NCBI RefSeq assembly: GCF_022458985.1
Contig: NC_061774.1
Location: forward strand, 9,724,616 to 9,788,615
Direction of reading: 5' to 3'
Length of the DNA: 64,000 nucleotides
From: Mugil cephalus
Taxonomy: Eukaryota > Chordata > Actinopteri > Mugiliformes > Mugilidae
Below, one piece after another: positions 20,936-34,460 of the stretch (the first letter of the stretch is position 1; each line of letters starts with the position of its first letter). A program made the position numbers and the translations under genes. The notes under the pieces were generated by a model, which was not told the origin of the DNA, did not search any database, and saw only the letters and a list, made by a program, of their open reading frames with translations.

Positions 20936-22970
20936 GTATGTGCAGGCTGAGCCAGTGTGTATTTCTCTCAGGAGAGACTGGACCAGCACGGTCACTAATT
21001 ATTTGATGCTACACAAGATAAAATAAAATGAGATAAAGCGTGCTTTTATTTTGGTAACCTATTTGTGACAAAAGTAAACGGGAGAATAAAAGAAATGCGT
21101 GCACAAGAATGATAGGAAGAAAGGCTAGCCAGAAGGAAACACGAGGAAGGATTATGTATTTAACAACTCGGTGCTGAACGGAGTGCAGCCTCCAGCCCGT
21201 CTCTGCACCGATGTGCACGTACATAAATCTATCACACAACACCTGTGAGAAGTTTGTGCTGTGATTATGGGTATTATGTTTCCTCAGTGTGTGGGAGGGA
21301 CAGCTACAGGCTTTTACATTGTTACCGACATGCTGTGAAACTTTCTTTAATCCAGCATGGTACAAAGGAATAAGAGAACAACAGAACGGATGAGATTGAG
21401 AAGGACTGCTGAGTAGCTCCCTGGAAACTTCAAAAGCCCGCAAAAGCCCCGGTACCAAGCAGCTATGGGCAGGCTTCTTGGAAAAAAAAAAACTGTAAAA
21501 TAACTCCTGTGACTTTTAAAAAGTCCACCTAGTCTTTAGAGTGAATCGGCTGCCAGTTAAGACAGCTATTTACAGTTTTATTTAGGAGCCACATCAAGTA
21601 CGTAGTAGTAGTTTACGACATTAAATGGGCACCACAAAATAAATGGTTTGGAAATGCCGTGCGTTCACTCAGCGTGAAAGACTTGTTGGGGGTTATTACA
21701 CCCCAAATTCATTGCCTCTTTATGTCTTGGGTTTGTAGTGTAGGCCAGCCGTTCTGTTTGGCAACAAAACATCTGTTATCGTTTACAGTTCTTGCATTAA
21801 CCGACTGCAAGAACTGCATCTATTGGTAATTTTCAGTATGTGTTAGCTTGTTGATTATTTTTTTAAAGGACTGCGGTTTTTATTCAGTCTGTTACGTACG
21901 TTAGCATGTGTTGATGCCATTTCATTGCTGGGCGTGTTACAATGGATATAGAGAAAAAAAAAAACCTCTGTAATCAACTGGGCGTGCCTACAACCAATCA
22001 GCATTTCACCTTTCATCCTTAATACTTATTTCTCTGTCACATCTTACATCTCTGACGGCAGCCGTCATCATCTCAGCTCTGCTAGGTTACAGGTATGTGG
22101 CCATTAACCCCTTAAATACGGCGCAAATTATTTGAGCTTTGGTTACCGAGCTAATAAATATAAACACTTTGTGAAAAAATGATTTTTTTTCAAACACCAA
22201 ACAATACAAAAGACATAAAATAAGGAGCCAAGCCAGAGCTAACCATTATTATTGTGTGCATCAAATTTTTGCCTTTGCTAGCATGCTATTAAAGCGAATA
22301 GATATGTCATAAAATAAACATAATTTTATAATTTTTTCTAATAAATAAACATTTCTATTAAATCAACATTTTTTTTCCCTTTTAGATCAATATTGTGCTC
22401 TTGTTATTCATTTTCCTCCGTCAGTTTTTACTTTCCTATCGGTAGGATTAGAGTCTTCACAGTGGCCATTAGATGGAGCCAGAAGGCAGCTCATTCATCC
22501 AAAACCGTCTCCCACAAGGCTGCCTGAACTACAGGGGGAAATTTAATCGGTGTCTTGGCACAGGCAGAGCATCAGGGTAGAGTGAGGTAGGCCAGCGTGC
22601 CTAAATAATGCTTGATGATGAGGCTTTAGCAGAAAATGATAGATTTTCATTGGTAGCTGACTGTCAGCAGGTGTGCGCTGTGCCAACATCCGGCAAATAT
22701 GTTGATCGTTGACTCCCGTTTACAGCTTTGCTGCTCGCGTTTGCGTGCGCGCCCGCAAGCGTTCATCTGTGCATCTGCCTGCAAACGCTCGAGCAATTAT
22801 GTGTGTATATATGGCGAGTAACTGTCTCTGGGTGTCTGGAGAGGCGACTTTGTGTTGGGGTGCATGTTTTACTAGGGCTTTTACAGAGTCGCAGGATGCA
22901 AAGTAGCATGGAATTAACAAGAGGAAACGGCCAGTAAAGTGTTATTTAGCAGAGAGGACGAGGCAAGGTG

Positions 22971-22993
22971 AGGGAGGGAGGGAGGGAGGGAGG
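22971..22993. repeat. (GGGA)n tract
   Basis: About six GGGA units in macrod1 intron 3, within a purine-rich stretch continuing to about 23120. Confidence 0.85.
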
Positions 22994-24053
22994 CTGAGAA
23001 ACTCAACGCTGCCAGAGGAAACATGACTGAGAGACAGAGAGTGAGAGGGAGTCAGCACACCGACTGACAAAAAGTAAGAGTCTGGAGGAGTGAAAAGAAG
23101 AAGATAAAAGAGAGGCAGGCAGAGGGCACGGGCTAGTATTTAAATCTCGGACTGCATTGCCATGGCAACAGGCAGGTACAGGGTACCCTCAAAGGAGCTT
23201 CGGGCAGCAGAGTCCGATCATCTCTTTTCTGTCCGACTGATTGGCTGGCCAGCTGGCTGTCTCCGCGGTCATTTTGTTGACTAAGCGTCTGACCTTTTCA
23301 CTTGATGACTAACTGATTGACTAAGAAGCTTTGAGTGATGTCAGTCGCGGTTAAAGAGATATGACATAAAGAAATAAAAGAGAGCAGCGAGCAGTTAGTT
23401 GCACTCCTGTTGTGGGGTCTAGCAGCTAAAGCTGCAGCGTCAGAAAGCAGACAATCCTAGAGCCTGTGGTTTTTGACATGCAGAGCGGAGTGTTGTGGAT
23501 TTTCTTTGCCTGCTCTGAAAGGCCTTGAAGCATCATTTAGCCCCTAAGGCAGCAAACATTCAATTGAAGCCAACTGTGGCCAATTATGCGCTATACTGAC
23601 AGACTGGTAGGTCGGGTTGGGATGAAGCGGGGGCTGCCAGGCCTGGCTGACTGGCGGTGAGCAACTGATTACAGACACTCACGCTTGTGTGCGTGTGTGT
23701 GTGTGTACAAACAGACAACATTTATGTATACATGCATATAAATTGAAACAAAATGGCACCAAAGACCTGTAAATGAACAGGTGAAAGCTGAATTTCACGG
23801 TGTCCCTCCTCCTTCCCTTCCCTCCTTCCCTTCCCTCCTCTCCTCAGTCAGCACTCATTGATCAGGTGAGCGGGGAGGTTGGACGGCCGCTGTTTGTCGT
23901 TTGTGTCTCTCTCAATAAAGATTGGATTTACAGTAACTCTCCACTCCACCTCCCCCCCTCCGTCCCTCCTTCCACACTTTTACAGCCCCTGGCTCCTGCC
24001 CACTCCTATAAAACACTACAAACATAAAAACCCACAAGCACTTAAGAGCCGTC

Positions 24054-24087
24054 CTGGTGGTGGTGGTGGTGGTGGTGGTGGTGGGGG
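24054..24087. repeat. (GGT)n trinucleotide repeat
   Basis: About ten TGG units followed by GGGGG in macrod1 intron 3. On the complement it is an ACC repeat. A shorter related GGT/GGA stretch is at 26366-26400. Confidence 0.9.
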
Positions 24088-27000
24088 TATACGCGGGGGA
24101 GGAGACGGTGGGCAGAAACATCCTCCTCTTTACACCCCTCAATCACTCCGTCCGGAGAAGGATAGGGAGATGGAGGGGAGGATATATTGTCTCTGATGGG
24201 CTAGCTGATTAAGATGGATCGTGCAATGAAATGTCGTTGGAATGATGAGTTCTTAGAGTGTGTGTATTTGTGCAAAGCGCGCGTGCGAGGGTACGACGCC
24301 TCAGCAACTAGCTTTGCATTAAAACCTTTTTTCAAACTGATTAAATGTAAATTTGCTTAGCTCTGCGGAGCTGAATTTTCACTCACAGTCAAAGTTTTAT
24401 TCCTCATTTCCATTTCAGCTCTCACTTCTAGTCACAGCCGTGTTTACTGTGTTTGACATGAAAGGCCTTCTATTTTTAACCTTTCCTCCACATGGAACTG
24501 ATATTCAATTGAAAAAATCTTAAAAAACTAAACCGATAACTTCTCTTAGTACTTTTTTTTGTAATGTCCTTTTTTTTTTCCAGGAGCTAACTCCGGTGTG
24601 TTAAAGTAAATGCAGGAGCAGAGCTGGCTGATAAATCTTTCAGGCAAGACTATAAAAAACTGTCCCTAAAATTAAGCTGTGCACCGTCAAGTGATAAAGA
24701 ATATTCTGGTCCTATCTCAGTCTTTGGAGCCGAACGTCACAGTTTCCGCTCGCTGAGAGTCCGCGCGCACCCCACCTTTCCACATGCGTTCAGATGCACA
24801 GAAAAGATTACATACATGTGAGTCCGTGTCTTCACACCTGTGCACAGCTGTACCTGCTTGTCCCAGAAACACACGGCGGGGTGTGTGTGCGGGGTGACGT
24901 CTGGCGAGGCAGTGTATGAGGGTTGTACATTTGTGTGCAGGTGTGGGTGTACGAGATAGGGTCTCCCAGGTTTCCCTCTGCTCGTCAGAGATAACGCTGT
25001 TGGTTGGCGCTGGTAACTCGCTCACTGTGGCAACAGCTGAGAGATACAAGATTGGAGCCAATAGTTTCCCTGGCCTGCAGGTGACGGACAGGGAGGGAGA
25101 GTTTGTAGATTGTACTGTAACCTCTCCACAGATAAGAAACCTAGAGAGAAAGCTGACTGATGACCGGATAAAGTGATGGACGGCTGGAGCAGCGCGTTGA
25201 CGGACAGGCAGGGAGAAAAGGTCAGGAAGTTAGGAGGCAGGTGAAGGGCAGCGACCCTGCGCTACCAACAGGGCGGCGTGTTATTTTTAGAAAGGAGCCC
25301 GGTTGGCAAGAAGGACAAAGATGTCTCGAGATGAGCCGCGAAAACGAGTCCGCTGCGAGTAGATGCGCTGCGTGTTATTCAAAGAATTAACATTGAGATG
25401 CTGATCAAAACCTGCGTCCTCATTGATCGGGAATAACGATGAAAGTTTAGAGGTGCAGTCAGTGCAGAGGTCAGAAAGAGACTCGGCTCAAAGTCAAAAG
25501 GTAGTTCTCACACGCGCAAATCGGACCGAGCAAGCTGCTTCAGTGTTATGGATCACAGGAGAATAATATCGTCGTAAACATGACACGGGACGAGTTTTAT
25601 TGGCTCTAAGTATCAGAATAGCTGCCGATTAACTAATTGATTGTTATTTTAAAATATATATTCTTATTCAGGCCATTATGCAAATGTTCTCCCAGGAAAG
25701 CATGTCGCTTTGTGAAATACTACATCCACCCATTTCCCCAGAGTGTTAACTGCTTTATTTCTTTAGAGTGTGTGGCTTATTTTAGGGCCAGACGTCCAGC
25801 AGAAAATTAATCAGACTAGTTTAATAATCCATTAATCGCTCTGGTAATTTTTCTAGTAAAAACGACAAATATTCTCTGGTTCCAGCTTTTACGTGTGAAA
25901 ATTTTACTAATTATTTATTTGTTTTGATTCTGGACAAAAGGGGCAAACGTGTGGTACTTTGATAGGATGTTTTTACTTACTTTATTGCATTTTTTATTTT
26001 TTTATGCTATGAGCCTAGATGGTCCTCTGCACTGTGAGAAAACCTGCTGTTGTAGCTTCAGTTTCTGTCCACAGCGAACAATGTCAGACGAAGGCAGATA
26101 AATCTGAGACAAATACATGGTTAAAAATGTCAGCATATAACTGTATCAACTTAACTTTTCATTGTCACAATGTTCTGTTTGAGGGCGTATGTATGGGGGT
26201 GAGTATTAATAATTCAACATCAAGTGTATTTTGAGCTTGACTGCATCCATCAGGTGGAGCATTAAAAATCAAGCCAGCGGCAGAGCATTTTTTATTGATT
26301 CCAGAGAAGTCCCCTGCATGATGATGGCCGATTGCTGCAGTGGGGCTGGCTGCGGGGTTTGAGAGGAGGGAGGGGGGTGGAGGTGGTGGGGGTGGTGGTT
26401 GTGGAGGATGTAGGGAAGTCACAGATGAGTGGACTCAGACAGGCAGGCAGCGGGACATCGGCTAGAACAGCTGGAGGAGAAAGGTGAGAGGGAAGTGCTC
26501 GGCGCCCTGTTTGGTGATTTTAAGAGGATAAAACTCGGCTCTGCAGGTGGAGCCCCTTACAAGAGCATTGCCCTACAGTGGCACAGCGTCACACTCCTTC
26601 TGCAAGGCTTCACTGATTCTTAGCTGGCTTTGTCAATGGGGCTTAGCGCTGTGCTTAGCGCCAAAATCAGCCTGGCAGACGTCCCTGCTTTTGCCACGCT
26701 GCTGGAGTGTGTATGGGAGATTGTCAGGCCTGACTTGTTGTTCTAAATTGCTCCGGAGCAGCTACAATTATTTCTCAAGATTTCACCTGAGCTGCATTTT
26801 CTTTATTTGACTGGAGCATTATGGCTGCATAGATTGGGAATCTTTGCATGCTTTAACACTTAATGAAGGATTTTCTAGCAGCAAGCCAAGGATTAAGTGA
26901 TTTTTTTTTCTTCACAGATCTACTCTGAATGCCATTGTATCTGGTTCAGCCTCTTGTTCTTAATCTGTCGGATGATAGTCTTTTTGTTTTAGGTTCCTAC

Positions 27001-30000
27001 ATGTAGCTGATATTAAAGGATAATGAAGTTGTTGCCAGTTGTAGTGCTTTTTTCCGCCTGAGCAGTTCATGTTTTGAAGACTGTATTTTATCTGTAGCCG
27101 ACTGCCAGTTAGTCACCAAGTCACTGATCTGAGGTTTTAATCAGGGGAGGCAGCTTGCTGTGATCCTCCCTGCCTCTCTGCTAGTAACAGGGGTCTGAGG
27201 AGGTGACGGAAATCCTAGAACAGAGACTCCTCGTGCGGCTCTCAGGCTCCACGGTGTATGTTCTCTATCTCTCTGTTTGCTGCAGTTACCATACCTCTAC
27301 CCTAGAGCTCTTGTCAGCTCCTCTTAGGACAAGCTCATATTACAAGATGCAAAGTGTCACACCGAGTTTGCCTTCGCAGACGAACACTTTCCATGTGTGA
27401 GCTCTAAGAAAGCCTCAAAACAGCTGCTATGAAACTATAAATGCCCCGCGTGTGCTCTGATGCGTGCGCGCCGCTCAAATTAAAGCAATATTCAATCAAA
27501 ATCTACCACTCGCTCTCAGCTAGCCTTCCTGCAAGTGTAAAAATTAATCAAGTCACAGTTGTGTCGTTTACTTGAAAATGGCTTCATATTCTGCTCCTCT
27601 AGAGCAGAACATGGTGTGATCCCTCGTGAAACCGCGCCGCCTCTCCCTGCCGTGGTAACCGTACTTTCTTAGCTCTAGTTCCTATGGCAGTATCCCCACT
27701 GTGCTGCTGACTTGGTGTTTTGTGAAGCAGCGCTAATGGACACGTTCTCACAATACGCCCGTCAACCGTCTGTATACACAAGCACTTACACAGGCAAATT
27801 GACATTGCTGATACAGCTCCGAATTCTGAGTAAATATGATGCGCTGTTAAAACTAGAGTGGTAGATGTGCCGTGACCACCTCTCCCCTCTACCAGCTACT
27901 AAACCAGGCCAGAGTGATAGTGGTGAGTGTTGTGCAGAGCCTGCTAAATGGAGACGCAACGGGTTTATTTAGTGTAAAGCAAAAGCCAATAAAATAGTGC
28001 ACAGCGAAAATCGGTGAGAGCAAGATTCAGCTGCATGGGTTTTAATCAGCGAGCTGAACAGTAAGTAGTGGGATGTGATAGACAGGGTCAAAGGCAGGGC
28101 CGAGTACTTCTGGGGCTCCACAGTACAGGGTATGCACTGACGTCACGCTGCCTGAGTGGCAAAAACACGGTGAAATGTGTCAGTAAATACAGGGAGATGG
28201 GAAAAATGTGGATTATCAGGTCAAATTGGAACAAATTGGATACCATCTGATATTTATAAGTCCCCAATCTTCACTTATACTAAAGTATGACCTTTATACA
28301 ACACAGCTCCTTTGTAGAGTAAGTGAATTCGCTTCAGTGTCAGTCAGTTTAAGTTAGTTTTAGTTCATTTCAGTTATGATAAATCTAGCTAAATGAAAGA
28401 TGCTAACGCTAGCACTTCTGTTACCGAGAAGGAACATTAGCCATACAATGTGTAACTTAAGGTGACGTCATCAAGAAATACAGCATAAATTAATATTATA
28501 TATATTTACTTAACTTAAAATGTGAACCACAACACCAGGTGTTTCTTCATAATGCAGCGATCCATTTACTTCTCTTTCCTTTGGCTTTCGGGAGCCTGTA
28601 AACATGTATCTCCGACTGCTTTTCAAATCTGTTGGTACGGTCAGTTACTACAGCTCATTTGTTTAATTTAGTTTTGCAGTTTAAATGCTATTAAAGCCTA
28701 TGATTCAAACTAATGCTGCTAATCTCCATGTTGAGCTGTCACTTTCTGCCACTCAGTGGCTGTAACCATGGAGACGTCCACTTGCTGTGATGTCATGTGC
28801 CTACCCTCTGTATCAAACTTTACTTTTAATACTACTTTTTGTTTCGTAGCAGCACATTTGCATTTTGCGGTGTTTTCCCCCTTATGGACCCAATCTTTAT
28901 GTCGATTTTGATTACTGTCAAAGTGACTTTGATTAACATTTTCATCAAGTTCCAAATTACAGCTATTTCCACTATTGATCAAGCGTGTATTTTAAATATC
29001 AAATGTAAAAGGGCTGCAGAGTGATCCCTATTAAGGTGTTATGTTAGCAAACATTTTGGCTGCTGTTGTAAGAAGAATTAGTTCTTCTTTCCTGGATAAA
29101 TAAAGGTCAAATAAAAATATAAAATTAGATAAATGCTTCTACTGATAGAGAGCTGAGTGAGGTTTAGTTAATTATAAATTATAAAGTTCTCAGGTAAATT
29201 TAAAGCAGAAATTAAATGAACAGTAATTAACTACGTAAAGTATGAGTGCATCTACTTAAATAAATTAAATGTACACTTCCAGCAGTGCTTAGTCTAAACA
29301 GGCAAACAATGAACAACAACAAAAAAAAAAAGCATAAATTGGATGTCTGGACACTAAAGTCCAATAAATTCTCAGAGTGAGCTGAGCAGTGGGCCAGATA
29401 GAGATCAAGTGAATGGGAATGATGCTTAGAATGAGACTGGTGGCAGTTTAGAGGTGGACAAAAAGACAAAATGTGCAAGATAATGAAGCAGATAGGATAC
29501 TGGTTGATGCTGCGACTGTTGGTTTAATCCACTCAACAGTTAAAACCCCAAAGATACTGAGTTAATAATCATGTGAGACAAAGAAAAGCTTGGAAGACTT
29601 TCCATTTTAGAAGCAGAGCTGAGTACATTGTTGGATTTTTTTTTTTTCGCTGATTAACTGATTCAGTAAATTAAAATCCTTGCCGATTAATTATTTAGCC
29701 TCGTCGACTGATGCGTGCTCCTCTGCTGACTCTCTCCATCCCGTCTGTCTGGTGGAACAGTTTGATGCTTGCAAATGCTCTAGGACGCATTAAAGCACTA
29801 GTACGGAGCCACTGGGTGTCATCTTTGATTCACAGTCACAGAGAGAGCAGCGACAAGACACCGAAATTACACACTTTAATGTGTATTCACAACTACGGCC
29901 TGAATCATGCATGTCCTTTATGGTGCACTTTTCATCTGTGCCTGCAAGTTATGGACGCTCTGCATGTTATAAAGTTTCTTTATGGACGTGCTTGTGTTAA

Positions 30001-32119
30001 TCTAAACTTAAATCTTTAATGTTTGCACGGCAGCCTGCCGTTAAGGAGAGATGCACGCTATAATTACCCCGCTCCCTGTTCAGTAATATTCCTTCTGGAT
30101 GCAGCTAATATCTAAGCTCTGGGTATTTGTTTTGAGGATTTTCTCTAAGTCCTCCATGTGATTAAAAGACATATCAAATGAATAGAAAATTACTATTACA
30201 CGCCTTCATGAAGTGGCTCATTTTTTTATTTTTTTTTGTGTGGTAAAATAAATGAAAGGACGTGGGCGTGTTTGATATCTTTAAGGCTTCAGAAGATCTG
30301 AGCCGTATCCCTGTGAGTAATCAGAGTCTCTATGATTCGGATTTTTTAAAAGTAGCTTCACTACTGTGATTGTGACTGACATGTTTGCTGTTCTTTTTCT
30401 TGCCTCTGTGCCTCTTTCGACGTTTGTTAACATGCGCGCCCCCGTTCCTTGTGTTGTCCTAACTCAAGTCGTGTGTTGTTACGTCCACTCTGTCCTCTGT
30501 CTTTGCCACGGGTGAAGTTAGGAGGCTTCAGTGGCTCTGCGAATTGGCTGCAGCGCGAATTTAGACAGCGGTGCTGCTCTACTTTTTCCAGTCCAGATCT
30601 GTCCGAGTTAATTACGCTACAACTGTCAGAGAGACCACTTTACTGGTCATTTGGGCTGCGACACTAATGCTCTCTGTGTAGAGACAATTTTTAGTTTCAA
30701 GGTTCAGTGCGTCGAGTTTCCGCGGGATGCTCCAATGTCCAGTTTGTGTCTCAATCTGAGCGAGAAGATGGAAGAAAAGCTTCACTGTTTTTTTTTTTTT
30801 TGTTGTTTTGTTTCTCCATCTACTCCCTCCCCCTCCCCCCTCGTCTCTTGCTTCCACTTGGACATCATCGCGGGGGCTGTGACCCGAGAGGAGCGAGACG
30901 AACGAGCCTCAGTTTACAGCCTCGGCTTGATTTGCACCCTGACAATGAGACGTTAACATACCCTCGGAGAGTTAATCCCTAATGTTGTCCGGGTCAGTAA
31001 ATAAACAGCAAAAGAAAGGCCAAAGTGAAAGAGTTTGCAGAAAAGCTCATTCCTGCTAATTATTTCTCTCCCACCCCTCCCTTGTTAAAAGCTTTCCCAC
31101 CCCTCCAATCAATCGCCACTTTAGCGAGCAGGAAGGGATGGAGGAAGTGCGAGCCTCATTAGCCTGATTGGGCCGATGTGGGAGATGGAGTGAATGAGGG
31201 AGTAACGGAGAAAAGGAGTCAGCTTGATCATCAGCACTTGGCCCATCAGAGCTTTTGTCATCAAGGCAAGTGGTGCGTTCAAATGTCTTGTTTGTTTTGT
31301 GAAGTTTGGACTCCTCGTAGGCCCGGGACTGATCTGTTGACGGTACCTGAGCTGAGGGGAAGCTGCTAACGCGGTCGGATCAAGTGTCGGCGTCAAATCT
31401 CTCCAGGAATTTAACCTTGTTCTTAAGGGTGGTTGAGAGATAAAGGGTTCGTTATGTCGTGCAGAGCATCCGGACAAAAGCAACACAGGCAGGAGAAGGA
31501 CACACAGACTCTTCACAGCCACGCGTCGCAGCAGTTTATGAATAATGACAAAAACGCTTTAAAGTGGTATGAACTGCAAGTACATAATTAAAATCAAAAG
31601 ATTTGGTGTGCTTAAAATGAAATTAAAAAAATATTCCACAATTTAATGATATGAGAAATTACCCAAAGAAGATTTATTTATTTTTTAATACATTCACGGT
31701 GTCATATCCAAGTAGGCAGGCTGTGTTTTTCATTTTCATTAAACTCGCACGTCGTGATAACTCACGCTTTGTTTTTTAATTGGACTTTGTGTACGGCGAG
31801 GACTTGCAACCTTGATCGTGTTTGGTTTCGTTTAAACCACGTTTTGTTCAACGCAGACGTATTTAGAAAAGTGGAGAGATGCAGCCGTGTGGAATAAAAG
31901 TTATTAATAAGACTTCAGAGGTCGCTTTATAGCTCAGGAAAGACTTGCATCTTTGCATCTTTGGACAGCATCCATGTGGGTAAATGGACTCAAACTACAA
32001 GAAAGTGATTGGCTGCGGCTATTAAGCAGACATCATGACCCCTCAAAGAGCCCATCAAACGTTACCTGGCCAGTCAGCCCTCATCCATCCAGCGTCTGCC
32101 ACTCAGAAAATGAAAGTAT

Positions 32120-32340
32120 CAAAAGGTTGATAGATGAGTAAGACCTGAAAGCGGGATGGGGGTGAACTATTCCACAGTGTGGGAACGATAAAGGCTCGAT
32201 CCGAAACCTTGGCTGGAAATGTGGAAAAGTGGGGGCGTAATTGATCAGAAGATGTGAAATAGAGACGATCAATAGAGAAGAGATTCAAGCCGCTGTCAGT
32301 CAATGCTGCGTCAGTGTTTAAATCAAGGGTTCTGAGATGC
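32120..32340. repeat. Interspersed repeat fragment
   Basis: GGTGAACTATTCCACAGTGT and following bases resemble the ATTCCACA part of the repeat at 20095-20335 and other common fish repeats. It is decayed and the family is unknown. Confidence 0.3.
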
Positions 32341-33311
32341 CAGTGTGCGATCCAGCGAGCGCCTCATTTGAAGGCTATTTGACATTCAAAATAGACAACT
32401 GAATACGAGCGGGGCTATCGATTAGTTTGCGAGAGAAACTTGTTAGTCTCTCTGTGTGAGTTCTGTCCCATCTCGCTTAATGCGCTCCTGCGAGACCATA
32501 ATCGTGTGCATTCAGTGCTCTTTATGACAATAATTGTGTTGACTTTTTAAATATTGACATTAGTGCCAGACAAGTAATCCGGATGACATTGAGACTTTGG
32601 CTGTGTGTCCAAAGTCTCAACGTCAGCCTTGGCTGCTCAGGTCGAATGCTTGAGCAGTTCCAAAAAAACAAATAAATAAATAAATGCGCCAATTATGGCC
32701 CCAATCACCTGATGAATACCTAAGCTGCTGAGTTTATCATCAACCTTTAATGATTTTACTTTCCTGCGCAAAGAATTCCGAGTAAAACTGAGACACACGA
32801 GCGAATGAGGGAAACTTTTGGAGAAGATTTCCTCATCGCGGGCAGTGTTATTTGAATAATAAAGTATAATGCAGCCGACAGTGAGCCTCTATTTTCTCTC
32901 ATCTTTGTAATCATTGCTTAGTGAACAAAGTACAAAGGACGGATCATTGTAACCTTCGAAATGGGCTTTAAAGTAACTCGGAGGCCTCTTCTCCTCCACC
33001 AGCAAATACATAAGGAGGATCATCGTCACCTCACGTGTCCCCATCGACGCCGCTGCTTTTGTCACATAATTGCACACGCGCGCACATGTGGAAAGAACAG
33101 AGAGTAGACGCAGCGCACACGGCACACAATTACCATCTTGTAATTGCGATCTATCAGGCGTTGTTGTGAAGTGGTGCCTGATGTACATGCTGTCAGCCCC
33201 GCTGCATTATCAGAGCTTAGGAAATGACAAGACTATTTATAGGAGCTACTTATCCACTTATCCTGTTGTTGCCACTGTCCATGGGTGGAACCATCAGATA
33301 TGGTCAGAGCT

Positions 33312-33326
33312 GGGGGGGGGGGGGGG
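33312..33326 (+). repeat. Poly-G run (G15)
   Basis: Fifteen consecutive G on the plus strand of macrod1 intron 3. It could fold into a G-quadruplex or simply be a replication-slippage tract. Confidence 0.9.
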
Positions 33327-33929
33327 AGACGCGTTGATCAATCATTTAGTGCAGGACAGTCGTGTGCAAAGGTTTTGAACTCCCATGATTGAATTATGAT
33401 ATTGTGTTGTGTGTGTCTGACCACGTCAGTACAACCCATACAGCAAATGGAAAACCTTTCCTTTTGCGGACTTTATTTTTATCATTTTTATTTTTTCATA
33501 CACATGATATATCTATGTAAAGGTCATGCTTATAGGAATGAGCCCGCGGCCGAAGCAACAGTTTTGTTGGTGGTATTTTCTTTTCAGATGTACAGTATTT
33601 ATGGCAAGAAGAGGCAGCTGTGTGCATGCGCTGGGAATATTTTCCGCGTTCAAGGACTTTCAATATCCACCAGCGACCAACTGTCGGCTACAAAGCGACG
33701 GCAGATGAGAGAATTTATTTATATGCGAGCACTGTTGAAGAGTTGGTGTTAATCACCAATGGCTCCTCTGAGCAGCTGAATGATAAATGTAGAATGGAGC
33801 TAATTAATGTCAACTGAACAGGTTTAGTCCACAGACATTCAAACTTGCGTCCATTCAACCGCCTGAGACGCGATTAGGAAATGGCAGCTGAAGGGAAGTT
33901 GAGACAATATCTGGCAGACCGAGAAACTT

Positions 33930-34460
33930 TCCAATAAAAAAACGCTGCACCTCTGCTGCTCAGAAAGGCAAACCTTGGGCTGCAATCACCAAAGAGCAGC
34001 ATTTAACCGTTAAGTGCGGGGGTGGGAAGATTATTCTTTGGGCTTTTTGGGAGCCACTGCAGATGGCGCGCACAGAAGGGTAGGACAGATGCCAGTAAAT
34101 ATTAGTGGATTCTGGGTGAAAATGTCATGCAGTCAGTCAAGAAAGTTAAATTGAAGAGAGGGCGGTTTCTATAACAGGACATTCGTCTGAAGCACACCTC
34201 AGGATCCACCGCCAACCGCCTTAAAGAAACACAAGCCGAAGCTCTCGACGGGGGCCCTTGCAGAGCCTGACCTGAACATCACAGAAAATCTTTGGGGAGA
34301 TCTTGAAAATGCTGTGTGTGCAAGTCCATCTAAAATATCTTGGAAGATCTCTGCAAGGAAGAGTGGGTGAAAATTCCTAAATCAAGAAAAGAAGCTGCTG
34401 CAAACGGTGATATGTGCCAGAAGGGAGGGAAATACCAACTACTGACTTTGCTCATGAAAG
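33930..34460 (+). mobile_element. Degenerate Tc1/mariner-type transposase relic
   Basis: Broken frames keep transposase landmarks in order: GKIILWAFW near 34026-34052, KHTSGSTANRLKETQAEAL near 34193-34250, and PDLNITENLWGDLENA near 34267-34315. These match the G-G-x-I-x-L-W, K-H-T and P-D-L-N-P-x-E-N-L-W motifs of the Tc1 DDE domain. Stops interrupt every frame and no terminal repeats were recognised. It differs from the elements at 3361 and 6886, so it is a separate lineage. Confidence 0.7.

Noticed and set aside
26340..26420. GGT/GGA-rich stretch considered as the macrod1 Gly-rich loop exon
   Set aside because: No splice sites, no flanking macro-domain residues; simple-repeat composition.
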